A stretch of DNA of 64,000 nucleotides from contig NC_063069.1 of NCBI RefSeq assembly GCF_022605165.1, positions 806,001 through 870,000 of the forward strand, read 5' to 3'. Positions 10,140 through 22,490 of this stretch are shown piece after piece. The notes beneath the pieces are model-generated. The model worked only from the letters and a program-made list of their open reading frames with translations. It ran no database searches and was not told the origin of the DNA. The stretch's first letter is position 1; each line of letters begins with the position of its first letter. This stretch comes from Purpureocillium takamizusanense (taxonomy: Eukaryota; Ascomycota; Sordariomycetes; Hypocreales; Ophiocordycipitaceae). Position numbers and translations under genes: made by a program.

Positions 10140-13100
10140 CGCATAGCCACTTACTACGTGCGACTAGTGCGAATCCGCGTTTTGCTGAGATTCGGCAACT
10201 GGTCACGGAAATGGAACAGACGGAGCCTGAATTGCTCATAGACCCTGCCTTCTTCACAGAATTGCGGATCCGCCTCCGCGACCGAATTGAACATGTGGAA
10301 ATTCTTCCCAAAAAGATGCGTGCAACCAACGAGCTTAGCTGCTTTCGCTATGCAGCTGTCGTATACGCCAAGCCTGACAGCAGGCAGCAGCCTTTGGAGG
10401 TTCAAAATATTGACGAAGACCAATGGACCGACTTCACGAATCAAGGGATGACTCGCGACTCACTATCAGAGCTTCTACGGGGCTGGAACAGCTCATCGCC
10501 CGTCGCAATAAGCAACATTCCGAATCGTAAACTCAGTCTGGAGCGCCAGATCGTGGATCTGCTCAGCGTTCAGGACCCCGACAGCATCAATGATACAGAG
10601 TGGCTCTCGTCTTTGTATGAATCAGCCCAACGTAGCCCATCGCTCTCAGCAATGGACTTGGCTGATCTCGCTCAAGAGATTGGATGGGAGGTACAACTCA
10701 GTTGGGCTCGACAGCACTCGCAGCGGGGGGGCCTGGACGCCATTTTTCATAAAGCCCGCTCAGTCAACGGCAGGGGCAGGCACTTGTTTCTGTTTCCTAG
10801 TGATGGTAGTAGCCGGCCGCTTCACTCGCTAAGCAGTCATCCCTTAAGGCGAACACTACGACGAAAGACTCGAAAGAAGATTCAAAAGGCGCTTGAGGAT
10901 GAGTTACCTACTCATATAGCTCCGGAGGTAGTCATATGGGATGGTGCGCTTCCCACCAATGACGGAGACCCAACATATCGGGAACTTGAGAAGTATTTAT
11001 CGACCAAGGACGACCACTGCAACTCTATCGACCCAGATTCTTCTGCAAAGCCATCGGTCGTCAAAGAAGAGCATCACCGCGACAACATTGAGGCGCTGTG
11101 TGTGCATACGCCTAGTTCTACAATTGCTTGTGGAGCCTGGGCCCTTGTCATTGCAAAGATGACGAATCTGGACAATGTTGAGTTCGGCGCCGTGATCACC
11201 GAGTCCGCTGCTTCCGCCCGCCTTGGCCAGGAGGGCTTGGCGTCTAGAGCCATTACAGCCAGCATCGATGTGAGTGGTCATCAAAAAGTCAATAAATACC
11301 TGGACAGTGTCCAGAAGCGAGTGATCGCAGCCAATTCGCCTCAGCAGAATGGACGGGAAAGACCAAACAAAGGATCCAACATAGTTCAGCAACACGAACA
11401 CATCCCACACCAGCAATCGCTTCTTATAAACCCACCGCCGTTGCATGATGTCCAGTGTTGCAATGAGCAAGCACCAGGCCAATGTTGTGCCGTGGAGCTT
11501 TGTATGGATATTGGCCGTCACGAAATCACTGTCAACACCTTCTTCCGCTCGAAAGAGGTCCACCCATTCGCGGCACAGCAATTTCCAGGTCTAGTCGAGT
11601 TTGTAGCGGATCAACTGAGGCATGCACGTCCTGATCGGACGTTGGTAGAGATAAAGACGACATCAAATGACCACATCGACACGATCTGGAATTGGAACCG
11701 CTGTGTTCTACCCCCCATCAATAGATGCGTCCACGACATGATCGAAGAGATAGTACGATCTCAACCCAAAATGCTACTGCCATATCTGCTTGGGACGGCG
11801 AATTGACATATGGGGAACTGGATGAAAAGGCCTCAAAGCTAGCATCCAAACTCGTCTCCCTGGGAGTCGAACGTGGGGTAATGGTGCCCCTATGCTTCGA
11901 GAAGTCTATATGGACAACTATAGCTATATTGGGTGTCATGAAGGCAGGAGGGGCCTTCCTGGTACTTGATCCTTTGGTCCCGGAGGAGCGCCTTCAGTCG
12001 ATCGTCGCGCAAACGAACGCCAGATTGTTACTTTCTTCTACAACTCACCAGTCTCTCAGCTCTCGGCTCGACGACAGGGCTGCTGTCTTTGTTGCAAACT
12101 CACAGTCCCTATGCCTCATTGATACTCTCAGACCACACAGCCCCATTCAACAGCCAGTGCCGTCCTCAATCATATACGTCATCTTTACATCTGGTAGCAC
12201 AGGGACACCCAAGGGTGTCAAGATCACCCATGCAAACCTAGCGTCGGCTATTCACTACCAACGCGACGTTCAATATATCTCCAGGGAGTCTAGAGTCTTC
12301 GAATTCTCATCCTATAGCTTTGATGCGTGCGTCTATAACATCACGAGGACGTTGGTGGAAGGTGGTTGTCTTTGCGTGCCTAGTGAGGACGACCGGCAGA
12401 ACAACATTGCGGCGAGCCTCATTTCTGCACGTGCCAGCGTTTTCGAAGTCACTCCGTCTCTTCTCCGAATTCTGGACCCAAATAGTCTTCCAGACTTACA
12501 GACCCTCGTTTGCTCAGGGGAGCAACTCCAGGTTCACGATATCGAGCCATAGTGGGGAAAAGTGCGTATACTCAACAGTTACGGACCCTCCGAGTGCACT
12601 CCAGCTAGTACTTTCAACGATATTTCTACAAATCCGGAAGAAGTTACGCGCATCGGAAGGGGGTACGGTCTTGTGACCTGGGTTGCAGATCCAGACGATG
12701 TCGATCGCCTAGCGCCGCTTGGTTGTGTGGGAGAGCTTCTTCTCGAGGGTCCTCTCGTAGGTCCGGGCTATCTCAATCTTCCGGAGCAAACGGCTGCCAA
12801 TTTTGTCCAGGACCCTAAATGGCTTCTCCAGGGTGCAAGTGGCGTGCCCGGGCGACATGGGCGGCTTTACGAGACAGGCGATTTGGTCCGATATAACGAG
12901 GACGGAAGCCTAACCTTCGTTGGCCGAAAGGACGTCCAAGTCAATATTCGAGGACAGCGGGTTGAGCTAGGAGAAATTGAATGCGCTGTGAAGAGGTGCA
13001 TACCGGAAGTGGAACAGGTTGTGGTTGAGGTTTTCACCTCTGGCAGGAATGCCAGCTCTGTTCTGTCCAGCACGGCGATAAGAGCACGGGAGCCGACGAG

Positions 13101-13637
13101 CTGAAGCTATCCCATGTTCCCTCTGACATGGAAGAGAGGTTGATCGAGTACCTGCCATGCTACATGGTGCCAAGCATCATCATCTCCATGCCGGAATTGC
13201 CAATGACGGCCTCGGGCAAAACAGACCGCCGCCAATTAAGGGAGCTTGGCAAGTTGCTCTCAGATCAACAAAGAGACAAGACCACGGCACGGGAGATGAA
13301 ACGCCACCTGTGCTCAGACATGGAACAACAGCTGCGACGGATATGGAGCGCAGTGCTCGGCCAGGACGAGGGGTCTATTGGTTTGGACGATCGCTTCTTG
13401 GACCTTGGGGGCGATTCCATAGCTGCGATGCAGGTGTCGTTGGCGGCTCGTGCAACGTCCATTGATATCCGCACTGTTGACGTTCTTCGAGAAAAGACGA
13501 TATCCAATCTCGCCGCAAATCTGATGAGCCCATGCGCAAGCCCCAGAATGACTTCGACGGCTTCAGTCCCAGCAAGTCATGGGCTGGGTACTACATCTGA
13601 CACCACAGTCGACAACATTCCCAGCAAGGTTCTTTAG
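10140..13637 (+). pseudogene. NRPS relic: MT tail, partial C, A and T domains
   Basis: The order of remnants is as follows. First is the end of an N-methyltransferase domain (10165-10700: IEHVEILPKKMRATNELS, FRYAAVVY, AISNIPNRKLSLERQIV), then the A9/A10 tail (about 10850-10990). Next is only the second half of a condensation domain (about 11080-11700), followed by an adenylation domain with A3 IFTSGSTGTPKGVK, A5 NSYGPSEC, A7 YETGDLVRY, A8 GRKDVQVNIRGQRVELGE and A10 ASGKTDRRQL, and last a carrier domain with LGGDSIAAM (Ser attachment site). A carrier domain and half a C domain are missing after the MT. Breaks: a frameshift in an A-run at about 11768, TAG at 12550 in place of Trp, and another frameshift near 13075. 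The MT-in-A layout matches enniatin-, destruxin- or cyclosporin-type synthetases that N-methylate amino acids. No condensation or release domain follows. The reader should treat this as non-functional. Confidence 0.85.
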
Positions 13638-16014
13638 AGTGCAGAATCTGGCTCAGTATTCAAGCAATATATCCTATGGAAGGTCTGTGGCTCCAGGCGG
13701 GTGCGTATGATACTGTGAAAGCCGCTTTACCGGCGGAGTTGAGCACTGTATGCCAGACATCCGTCAGGTGGTAGCGTACTTCTCATCCCGCGACGCTCAA
13801 GAAATGTTCCGAAGCTCCGGCCTGTGGATGCAAACTGAAGACGTATTAATGACGCTACGAAGCAACCCCAGGGCACGATCTCTTGACCTCTTTCGCCAGC
13901 CCCGGCAGGCCAGGACAGCGCGCAGATTTCCGTGATGCGTAAAGCGCATTGAATACGTGGGAGAGACGAATATGAACTCCGTCATGTCCTGCCAAGTGAG
14001 CGCTACAGGCGCTGCCGGCGCCTCGCTATCACACTCAGCTGGACCTGGGGAAGGTAATCTCTGGTGATTCCCCCCAGCCGCCGTGGCTTTCACCCCGACA
14101 GCGCGGGCACAGAGGACAAGCTGTAGAGTATTCATTGCAGTCATGATCATATAGCTGGTATCAATCTCAGGTTGTGCGCTCCCCCTTTCAACGCCTCTTG
14201 ACACGACATGGCCAAGCTGCCTGTTACCATTCACCACAGCTCCCGTCCTTTGGCCAGAATATTGTCGCAGCGCCTGACGCGCGACATCCGGGAGCTTTGC
14301 GGCAGTCATCGTTAGCACGTGTCCATGAAAACCTCATCGGGTGTCAAAGAAATTCGAAACCCACCGTGCGATGTCCCTGTCAGCGACGTGCTTCTCCTGC
14401 GCAGAGCCGCGCCCTCTGGTGAACCGTACCGCAAGGAATATCATGTTCGCCAGCACCGCAAGCGCTGATGCGCCGAACACAATTTGGCAAAACGTCGAAT
14501 ACGCCGACAAGAACATTTTTCCTTCGTCGTCGAAGAGATGTAGGTTTGTGGCTAGGAGAGCGTTCAAAAAAAAATGCTCCAGCGTAGACGAAGATGTTGT
14601 GATGGCTGGGCCTGGGCGGAGGAGGCCAAGAATGTATTGTCGTGGCCGCCATTCCATTGTTGGGCCGTGGTGGAGGGCCGCCGTCAATGGGCAACGGGGT
14701 CACGACTCACGGACGCATGTCGGCGCAGCTGAGCAGGGAAGGCTTCTGCAAGTGGTCGACAAGGCCGACATGTGAACAAGCCACCAGAGCCTCATCTACA
14801 TCATGGTGGTCGCACAGCGTTCCATGTCTTGGCCTGGTGCAACTTGAGGTTGACAAGAAGCCGGCAGAGAGGCAACGACATTAAGGGAGGGCTTCTTGAT
14901 CATATTGGACCCTGGAGGTCACAGTGGGTGCCAGCTATATTGTACTTCGTACAGGGCCGGCTTTTTGCCCCGCAGTCACCGGTGGTTGGGCTTTTTGGCG
15001 CAAGAGTTGTCCCTATAACGTAAGAACCGTGGTGCGCTTGGCCTGTCGAGGTGAGACGGCAGTGGCACAGGAGCCGGCATCGTGAGGGTCAAGCTGACGC
15101 TCTCATGACTAAGTCATTGTCATATGACATCGCGATCGGCTGCCCGTCTGATATCAGGGTTCAGCTGCTGGTAATCAGTCGCCGTGATAGCCCCCGGTTG
15201 ATGTTGATGGAAATGCGTCATCTCTTGCGCCCACGTCACCGTTGTATTGCCGCCGGGAATTGCCCATCCTATTGTTCCAAGTTTCGCAGGGCAACGATGA
15301 ATGTTGTCACCAACAGGTTCCGAGGATCTAGCTCCCGCATAGACAGAGTGAGATTTGTCTCTAGTATCGCCTACCGCCGCGCCAAGCTTCCCCTCCATTA
15401 CCCCATGTTACCGTAATTGGCCGTCCAAGCCCTGGACCATGGTTTCGTCTCATCCAAGGCTGCCCAGCCCAATAGCCCAAGAAGGTGATACGCCACCCCG
15501 CGTTTACCCATCGTCGACCCGCGACTCCGGAGTCCGGTCTCCCAGTGTGGGACCCCCGTCCTGGGCCCTGATTGATGCCCGCACAACGTCTTGGTGGGCG
15601 TCTCCAACGGGAGGGGGGGGCAACTACCGTGTCATGACACGCGGGGCCTGACACGCTCCCGGGGCGCCGTCAGAGGTCCGAGCGGAGCAGCGCAAGCGTG
15701 GGCTCGCTACCAGGAATCGGCCGAAAGGAGATGCCAACCATAAAGTCTGTTCCGTTTCTCCGGATTTGAGACGCGCAGCTACGGCGTCGGCCTACTTTGG
15801 GCTTATCCGCGTGGAGCGGGGTGACGATTACGACGACATCAAGGGGAGGGTGCGGGGAGCTGATAAGAGGCTCCATGTCTTCACGCGGTTGCATGCTGCC
15901 TTGCCCCTGCATCCTCGTGCAACATTCTTGCAAGCAACCGTCCACTTTTTCAACGTAATTCTTGTCATACATCAGACCAACCACAAGCCAATCGGTCTAC
16001 ATCAACAGGTCAAC
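13638..16014. other. 2.4-kb stretch with no firm gene
   Basis: Decayed NRPS sequence may continue for about 100 bases. On the minus strand, 14687-14334 encodes about 115 residues containing one convincing membrane helix (about 14525-14440) followed by a basic segment. A second frame at 14318-13797 has a weaker helix. They may be exons of one membrane protein, but I found no clean splice joining them, so no gene is called. The last 200 bases carry the amidase promoter, including a TGATAA motif at 15861. A TACTTCGTA motif lies at 14943. Confidence 0.45.
15861..15866 (+). promoter_or_regulatory. GATA-factor site (TGATAA) before the amidase
   Basis: TGATAA fits the HGATAR target of AreA/NIT2-type nitrogen regulators and lies 149 bases before the amidase ATG. 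Amide-hydrolysing enzymes of fungi are classic AreA targets. The match is short and could be chance. Confidence 0.3.
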
Positions 16015-18011
16015 ATGGCTACCAAATCGTGGGAGGAGCGGGTCGCGGACAAGAAGAGCCGCCTGGACAAGACCATTCCGGCGGAATGGCGAATCAACAC
16101 CCAGCCGACCGGCAACTCTTTCATGTCCATTCCCAAGGAGAGCGGGATCCTGAGCGATGATGAGCTTGCCATCACAGAGTCCAACGCGACCGACCTCGTC
16201 CGTAAGCTGGCTGACGGACAGCTCACCTCTGTCGCGGTGACGACCGCCTTCTGCAAGAGGGCCGCTCTGGCACAACAACTGGTGCGACTAGGAGCCACTT
16301 CCCTTCCTAGCCTGGGAAGATACTAATACATGCTCAGCTCAATTGCAACCTCGAATTCTTCCCCGACATGGCCCTCGCCCAGGCAAAGAGCCTCGATGAC
16401 TACTACGCCCAGCACAAGAAGCCGATTGGGCCGCTCCACGGCCTACCCATCTCACTCAAAGATCAGCTTCGCATCAAGGTAAGTCCCGGCCAAGACAGGC
16501 TTACTTGTAAAACGCCATTTGACTCATTCATCAGGGCCTCGAATGCACCATGGGCTACGTCGCCTGGATCGGCAAGTTCGACACGGAGGACTCGGTGCTC
16601 GTCGCGCTTCTGCGCAAGGCCGGCGCCGTATTCTACGTCAAGACGAGCGTCCCGCAGAGCCTAATGGTCTGCGAGACTCTCAACAACATCATTGGCAGGA
16701 CGGTCAACCCGCGCAACAAGAACTGGTCGTGTGGAGGCAGCTCAGGCGGCGAGGGGGCCATCGTGGGGTTCCGGGGGGGTGTCATTGGTGTAGGCACCGA
16801 TATTGGTACACTGCCTCTCCCTTCTAACTGGCGCCGAGTGAAGGTATAGGGCTGATACTCTATGCAGGCGGCTCCATTCGTGTCCCTTCGGCTTTCAACA
16901 ACCTTTTCGGCCTGCGTCCAAGCCATGGCCGCCTGCCGTATGCCGAGATGGCGAACAGCATGGAGGGACAAGAGACGATCCACAGCGTGTGCGGGCCAAT
17001 GTGTCACACTATCGACGATCTTCGACTATTCACGACCTCGGTCCTGGCGCAACTGCCATGGCAGTACGACGCCAAGGTCATTCCCATGCCCTGGCGGCCG
17101 GCCGAGGAGGAGAGCATCCGGCGCAAAGTAGCCTCTGGCGGCCTGACCCTAGGCTTCTACTCCTGCGACGGAAATGTACTTTGCTCCCATTGCCACCCAA
17201 AATGGTGCCTTGCTAACGGTGCTGTTCAACCAGGTTCTGCCTCACCCTCCTATCCTGCGAGCCGTAGACACGGTGGTCACCAAGGCCAAGGAAGCCGGTC
17301 ATACCGTTGTATCGTGGGAGCCTTACAAGCACCCATATGCAGTCGATCTCGCCAACAGAATTTACGCCGCCGACGGTGGCTCCGTAGGTTTCTCCTTGAT
17401 GCACTCAACCGCTCGAATTTACTGACGCCCGCCGTACAAACAGGACGTATTCACCACACTCAAGGAGTCCGGCGAGCCTGCCATCCCCAACTTCAGCGAC
17501 CTCATCAACCCGACCCTGCCCAAGCTTGACATCAACCGCACTTGGGACGCCAACCTTGAGAAGTGGCGCTATCAGAACGAGTACCTGGCGAAATTGCGCG
17601 GGCTAGAAGAGAAGCTTGGCCGCGAGGTTGATGCCATTATCGCGCCCATCACGCCCACTGCCGCTGTCCGCCACAACCGCTTCAAATACTACGGCTATGC
17701 CACCGCCATCAACGTGCTCGACTTTACGAGCGTCGTGGTGCCTGTCACCTTTGCCGACAAGAATGTGGACCTAAAGAATGCCTCGTTTGAACCGCTTACG
17801 GAGATGGACAGGATCGTCCAAGCAGAGTGTGAGTTTTCACCCGTTCGTTTTACTGGATGCATGACATGTGAGGCTGACTGGAATAGATGATGCGGAGGCG
17901 TACGACGGCGCGCCTGTCGCAGTCCAGATTATCGGGCGGAGGTTGACAGAGGAGAAGACCATCGCAATTGCCGAGGAGCTGGCCAAGTTGCTGGGTACGA
18001 GCAAATCCTGA
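16015..18011 (+). CDS. Amidase-signature hydrolase, acetamidase-like
   Basis: Seven exons (16015-16281, 16338-16478, 16535-16805, 16868-17175, 17234-17383, 17444-17828, 17887-18011) give 548 residues, the usual length of fungal acetamidases. All six introns are 55-62 bp with good splice sites, and every phase closes. The Ser-cisSer-Lys catalytic set is complete: Lys130 in LPISLKDQ, cis-Ser205 in GGSSGGEGA, and the nucleophile Ser229 in GTDIGGS, with the 24-residue spacing known from fatty-acid amide hydrolase. The third intron splits the GG before the nucleophile. The C-terminal signature AVQIIGRRLTEEK is present. The enzyme hydrolyses amides to acid and ammonia; the exact substrate is unknown and it is probably cytosolic. 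A GATA site upstream suggests nitrogen control. It is the first clearly intact gene after the NRPS relic. Confidence 0.93.
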
Positions 18012-19069
18012 AGGATGCGGCATTGTATATCAGTGTCGTGAGTGATCTAGTTGTAGGGACTTTGATCAAATGGCAAATTAAATGCAGCTAAATACCGTTG
18101 AAGTATTAAGCGCCCGTGCTATCGATCTTTCGTGTTGTAGCGTCCTCAGGGGGGTCTCTTGCTCGAGATGGGCGGCTGTGGAGTCCAGCGCCGCACAAGC
18201 TTGCGTAGGTGTTTTAAGGTGAGCACCAGAGCCGAAGATACTCGACGAGACGATAGTTGACCCGGGCTTCGGGGAGGCCATCTATTTCAGTGCGGCATTG
18301 AGAGCGCGTGGGAACGATGCAGAAACAGATGAATGGTGCTGCGGACAATCTGCGCAGCGGAGCCCGACTGCAGCGAGCGACATCGAGAGTGTTTTACAAG
18401 TCGCCCAATTATAACATGCTCAGGGCCGTACTAGCAGTTGCCGGCATGCACACCGATGCCACCTCAGCTTCAATATTAGCTCGTTTGGCCATGTCGTGTC
18501 TACCACGACCCTCAAACGCTCACCGTATACATCAAGCAAATAATCAGTTCCATGATGTACTAGCTTGCCAGATCTCATGGGACTGGAGAGGCGGCACGAA
18601 GCGGCGCTTGCTGCCAGTCCACCCTGATGGCTCATGCAATGCTGCCATTCCGCTGCGGCTGGTCACCGAAACTCTCTTTTTCTTGAAGCAAACCGTAGGG
18701 GGTCTCCGTATCGACATTGATGCAGTCGTAGCTGAGTTTTAGACAGGCGCTGTGCGGCTGCGTTCTGCTACGCCATATGCCACTTCGAGTGCTCCTTGTA
18801 ACGTCATGGAGACATGTACTGCATGGCGCTCGGATCACGAGCATGAATGCGCCATTTGGTATCTGACCCTTGACTATTGCAACGCGACCGACAGTGTTTG
18901 AGACTCGGTGACTTCATGTCGTGACAAGGTGCCTCGCATCGTAGATGATTAAAGCCCTCGGTCGCACACGCGTCCCTTGCTATGTCGACTACGTTCATGT
19001 CTGATCGCAGGCAAACGACTACAGCGGCATCAACCTCTGTTCCACCACGTTCAGCGCGTTCACATCATC
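18012..19069. other. Intergenic, no supported gene
   Basis: Contains the 3' end of the amidase transcript and the 5' region of the J-domain gene. The longest frame (18308-18742, +) has no recognisable domain, signal or helix pattern. Confidence 0.5.
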
Positions 19070-19855
19070 ATGCCTGTCCCGGCACGATTCGTCTCGCGAG
19101 CATGTCCTGTGCTCCATGGACACCGCCGGTACGAGTCTGGGAGAAGACACTCATTCTCCACGTCACGCCAGAGCGAACTGGCATCTTGGCCGTGCACTGC
19201 TACTCCGTCGCCCCACGAGATCCTCGGGGTCAAGCCTGGGCAGGCCTACTCGAAGGAGAATTTCCATCGCCTGGTCAAACTCTACCACCCGGACATGTAC
19301 GATGCGTCGGTAGAGCGGGCCATTCCCCGCGCCGTCGGCCTGGAGCGGTATCGTCTTGTCATTGCAGCGCACAACATCCTGAGCGACCCACAGAAGCGGC
19401 GGCTTTATGAGACTTGCAACGAGGGATGGGGCTCAGGCCACCGGCCAGCAGCATCGCAGCGTGCAGGTTCATGGGATCGGGAGGCAAGTACGACGACGAA
19501 TAACAATACCGAGCCGCCGAGCGCTATGCGTCAAAAGCCAATTCATACCTCTAATGCCACCTTTGCCATGGTCCTGTTGGCGTTGGCCATGTTGGGCGCC
19601 GTGTTGCAAGTCAAGCGCCTTCGATCCAATGGGGAGAGGCAGAGAATGTTGCAAATCGTGCTTCAAGATGCCATAATGGAGGAGCTTCAGGCCTGGGCCA
19701 GCATATTAGACGGCCAGTCGCGCGATGACCGCATCCTGGCGTTTCTGGCGAGGAGGCACGGCGTGCCGCAGCAGCTTGAACGATGGACCTCGAGGCATGC
19801 TTCATGCTCGGACAAGGAAACTCTCCGATCCGTTGCCCCTGCCGCAGACGACTAG
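19070..19855 (+). CDS. Membrane-anchored J-domain (DnaJ-like) protein
   Basis: A single-exon gene of 261 residues. The longer open frame begins at a TTG, so the first ATG (19070) is taken as start. The N-terminus is Arg/Ser-rich without acids (MPVPARFVSRAC.. RRHSFSTSR), as in mitochondrial presequences. The J domain runs from about residue 50 to 115: HEILGVKPGQAYSKE, then the conserved HPD in KLYHPDMYD and ILSDPQKRRLYE. A hydrophobic helix follows at about residue 165-183 (FAMVLLALAMLGAVLQV) and a charged tail with RDDRILAFL. Fungal proteins with this plan are mitochondrial J proteins of unknown client; they would stimulate Hsp70 ATPase through HPD. Its stop lies 124 bp from the stop of the opposite DJ-1/PfpI gene. 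Confidence 0.85.
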   Translation: MPVPARFVSRACPVLHGHRRYESGRRHSFSTSRQSELASWPCTATPSPHEILGVKPGQAYSKENFHRLVKLYHPDMYDASVERAIPRAVGLERYRLVIAAHNILSDPQKRRLYETCNEGWGSGHRPAASQRAGSWDREASTTTNNNTEPPSAMRQKPIHTSNATFAMVLLALAMLGAVLQVKRLRSNGERQRMLQIVLQDAIMEELQAWASILDGQSRDDRILAFLARRHGVPQQLERWTSRHASCSDKETLRSVAPAADD

Positions 19856-19979
19856 ACGCGAAGTAAATTATAGAATTATAGTATGACTTATGATAAAGAA
19901 TGACCAGGTATGCACATGCATGCGGAAAACTTGGCGAACCGCGACAACAGGTTCTCGCGCGCACCACCTGTATGTTACT

Positions 19980-20941
19980 TCAGTATCCAGCTGGCTTCGT
20001 GCAGTCCGACAGATCGGCTTTTGGGTCCGACCCAGGGACCTAAGAGAAATGGTTAGCAGCGGCGCATGTTCAAAGACTTATAGACGCAGTTACCTTATGG
20101 ACGACGGCGTACGGGTCCCAGTGGGCGTTGACGTGCGGGGCGTACTCGACCGCGTTCATCCAGCCATCGACATGCTTATCATTTTTGCCGTACAAGTGCG
20201 ACAGGAACGCATACGCCATGTCCATTCCTTTGATCGCATCAGAATTGCATCTCTGAGTAGTCATTCTCGGATTCTGGGCCTCATGCTCACCTGCAGCCAC
20301 TCCAGAGCTGGTCCAGACCTTGCCGTCCTCAACCCATCGGGCGACCGGCACCCACGTAATGTTCTTGCCGTGGCTCGTAACCCAAGCCCAGGCACCTTTA
20401 TTTGTTGTCGCCCTACGGCCCTCCAAGACGCCAGCCTTGGCCAGGCTTACGGCGCCGGTGCACACGCTCAACAGGTAGTCGACCTGGTTGGCGCGGCGCC
20501 GGATGAAGTCCTCGACCGAAGTGTTGTTGTTCTGCTCGAGCGCGACGTTCCCTTTGCCGCCAGGAACGAGCACGATGTCGAGAGCGGGGGCGTTGGCAAA
20601 GGAGTGCGTCGCGTGAATGGTTGGTTGGAGCATGTATCCAAAGTCCTGAGGCTCCGTCCCGTTGCCAACCTTGATGGGAGGACTGCCGGCGCTCACGGGA
20701 CCGGGCTTCTCGGCGATGACGGAGAGTGACATTTTATAAGACCGGGAGATCTGGAAGACGCCAAGTCAGCCACTGCTTGGATGCTCGGCGTCGAGTCGTT
20801 CAGAGGGAAAGGGACTCACGCCAAAGAACATCTCCAAGGGGCCAAACACGTCGAGAGGCTCGAAGCCTGGAAATACAACCTGCTCATCAATTAATACAAC
20901 CTCACAGCTACTACTTGCCGCAAGTCGCGGATAGGGAACAT
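19980..20941 (-). CDS. DJ-1/PfpI family protein (isonitrile hydratase-like)
   Basis: Reconstructed exons are 20941-20915 (uncertain), 20879-20820, 20750-20291, 20227-20094 and 20039-19980, about 246 residues. The core is FPGFEPLDVFGPLEM, DIVLVPGG, the nucleophile elbow SVCTGAVSLAKAG with Cys at about 126, and ATTNKGAWAWV. The introns at 20819-20751, 20290-20228 and 20093-20040 are well supported: removing them gives SSGVAAGMDMAYAF and a proper C-terminus in place of a premature one. The first intron would be only 35 bp, so the true start may lie in another exon. Asp in LDVFGP plus CTG resembles the isonitrile hydratase branch of the DJ-1 superfamily. The activity is not proven by sequence; it could equally be a glyoxalase or a stress protein. 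A second member lies at 60668-61386. Confidence 0.85.
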
Positions 20942-22490
20942 ACTATGCCGAGAGAAATCGTTCTTTTTGAATTGACCTGTTGGTCCGCGGTGCGCCCAGA
21001 TGATGCACACTGCACCGTCGCCAGGCCAGCGAGGGCGAGCAACACCGAGAACATATGCATTGCGTCTGAAAGTCAGGTTGCGGCTCTTTTTGAATCGTTG
21101 AGTCCCAAGTATGTCGAGCTCGGTGTAACTATAGCGAACCTGGCTTTCATATTGTTCTGGGCTCCATGGATTTATATACATGTAGCGCTCCGTGCCTCCC
21201 CGCTCCACAACCATACTTCCCAGTTCTCCACGTCGTGGTCGGGTCAGATTGATCCGCAAAGAAACGACAAATAGCGCTTCAAGAAACGCTATCAGCTCAA
21301 TATATGGATGAATGAACACTGATTTTGTTGCTTCATACGGGATAAAACGAGATCATGTGAGGCCCATGGATCGACTTACATGGCATGATGACGGCTTGGG
21401 GCACGGCACGGGGCTTCCCCAATACGTTCAGGCGCCGTGCAGCACACTCAAAGTGGTAATATGCTCATTTGCTCTCATCCATATGACGATTCCAGTGTCG
21501 GCTCCATCTCACGCGGGTATAAAGCAGGCCGTTGCCAGATACAGTTGGGTGTCGTCATCGTACCTCTTGCATGCGGCGTGGCATCAACGGGTGCTTCGGT
21601 GCCAAGCTAGTGAGATGGGTGCCGCATTGTGACAGCTCCCTCTGGCTGCTTTCTCGACAACTCCGAACCATCCGTCGTAAGGACTTTCCAGTCGAAGTGG
21701 GCTGACATGCTTATGAGGGCCGTCGGTCCGGCGAGCACCGTCGAGGAAGTACGCCGGCCGATCATCCACAAGAGACACCCTTTACCTTACGAGTATGCTA
21801 TGATCGAGTCACTGATATTAAAACAAGTCATGTGACAGGAGCTGGAAGTGATTAACGAGCAGTTGTGCACCCATCAATATTGTGCGATTTGAGATGTCTG
21901 ACAATGATAGTGGACTTGTGTGACTCGGGACTGGGATCCCCCAGCCTTTGAGAGCTTGTCAATCTCCCTATTAGGAAAGGGTGAGCCACTTCGTGCTCAT
22001 GTGCAATGAGACTTAAAGTCCAAGGTTCTTAAGAAGACGTATTCGGCAGCACTTCCATCGTTTATACATATCTTACTAGCTTTGACGAATTAGCGGACCA
22101 AGATGAGCTACGCCAGCGATGGCAAGTAGCGTCGCTGGGTAATGACGACCCGGTGGGGGAGCCTCCATGAGGCACAACATGGGATGAGACGCTGACCCCA
22201 TCACTCTTCGTCATGGCATGGTCGTCGAGAAAACAGAGGGCGAGACAAGAGTTGAATACATGGCATCTCAATCGTCGATTACGATCGACAATCATGCGGA
22301 AGGCTGTCTACATGCAGCGGGTTACAAACAGCAGGCTTTCCAGCTTATTTGACAGCATTGTACCATGGTGAGCACCGAAACTCTTGCGAGTCATTTTCGT
22401 CCGAGCTGCTCCATATTACCATCCGTCATCCATTATCCCGCCATAGTACACATCAGGCTGTAAGTTGAGAGGACCGACTCCGACACTACT
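20942..22490. other. Intergenic, no supported gene
   Basis: Balanced composition and only short frames without motifs on either strand. Holds the promoter of the DJ-1/PfpI gene on its left and the 3' end of the CFEM gene on its right. Confidence 0.5.

Noticed and set aside
18308..18742. 144-codon frame as a gene
   Set aside because: No domain, composition-like sequence and no splice partner.
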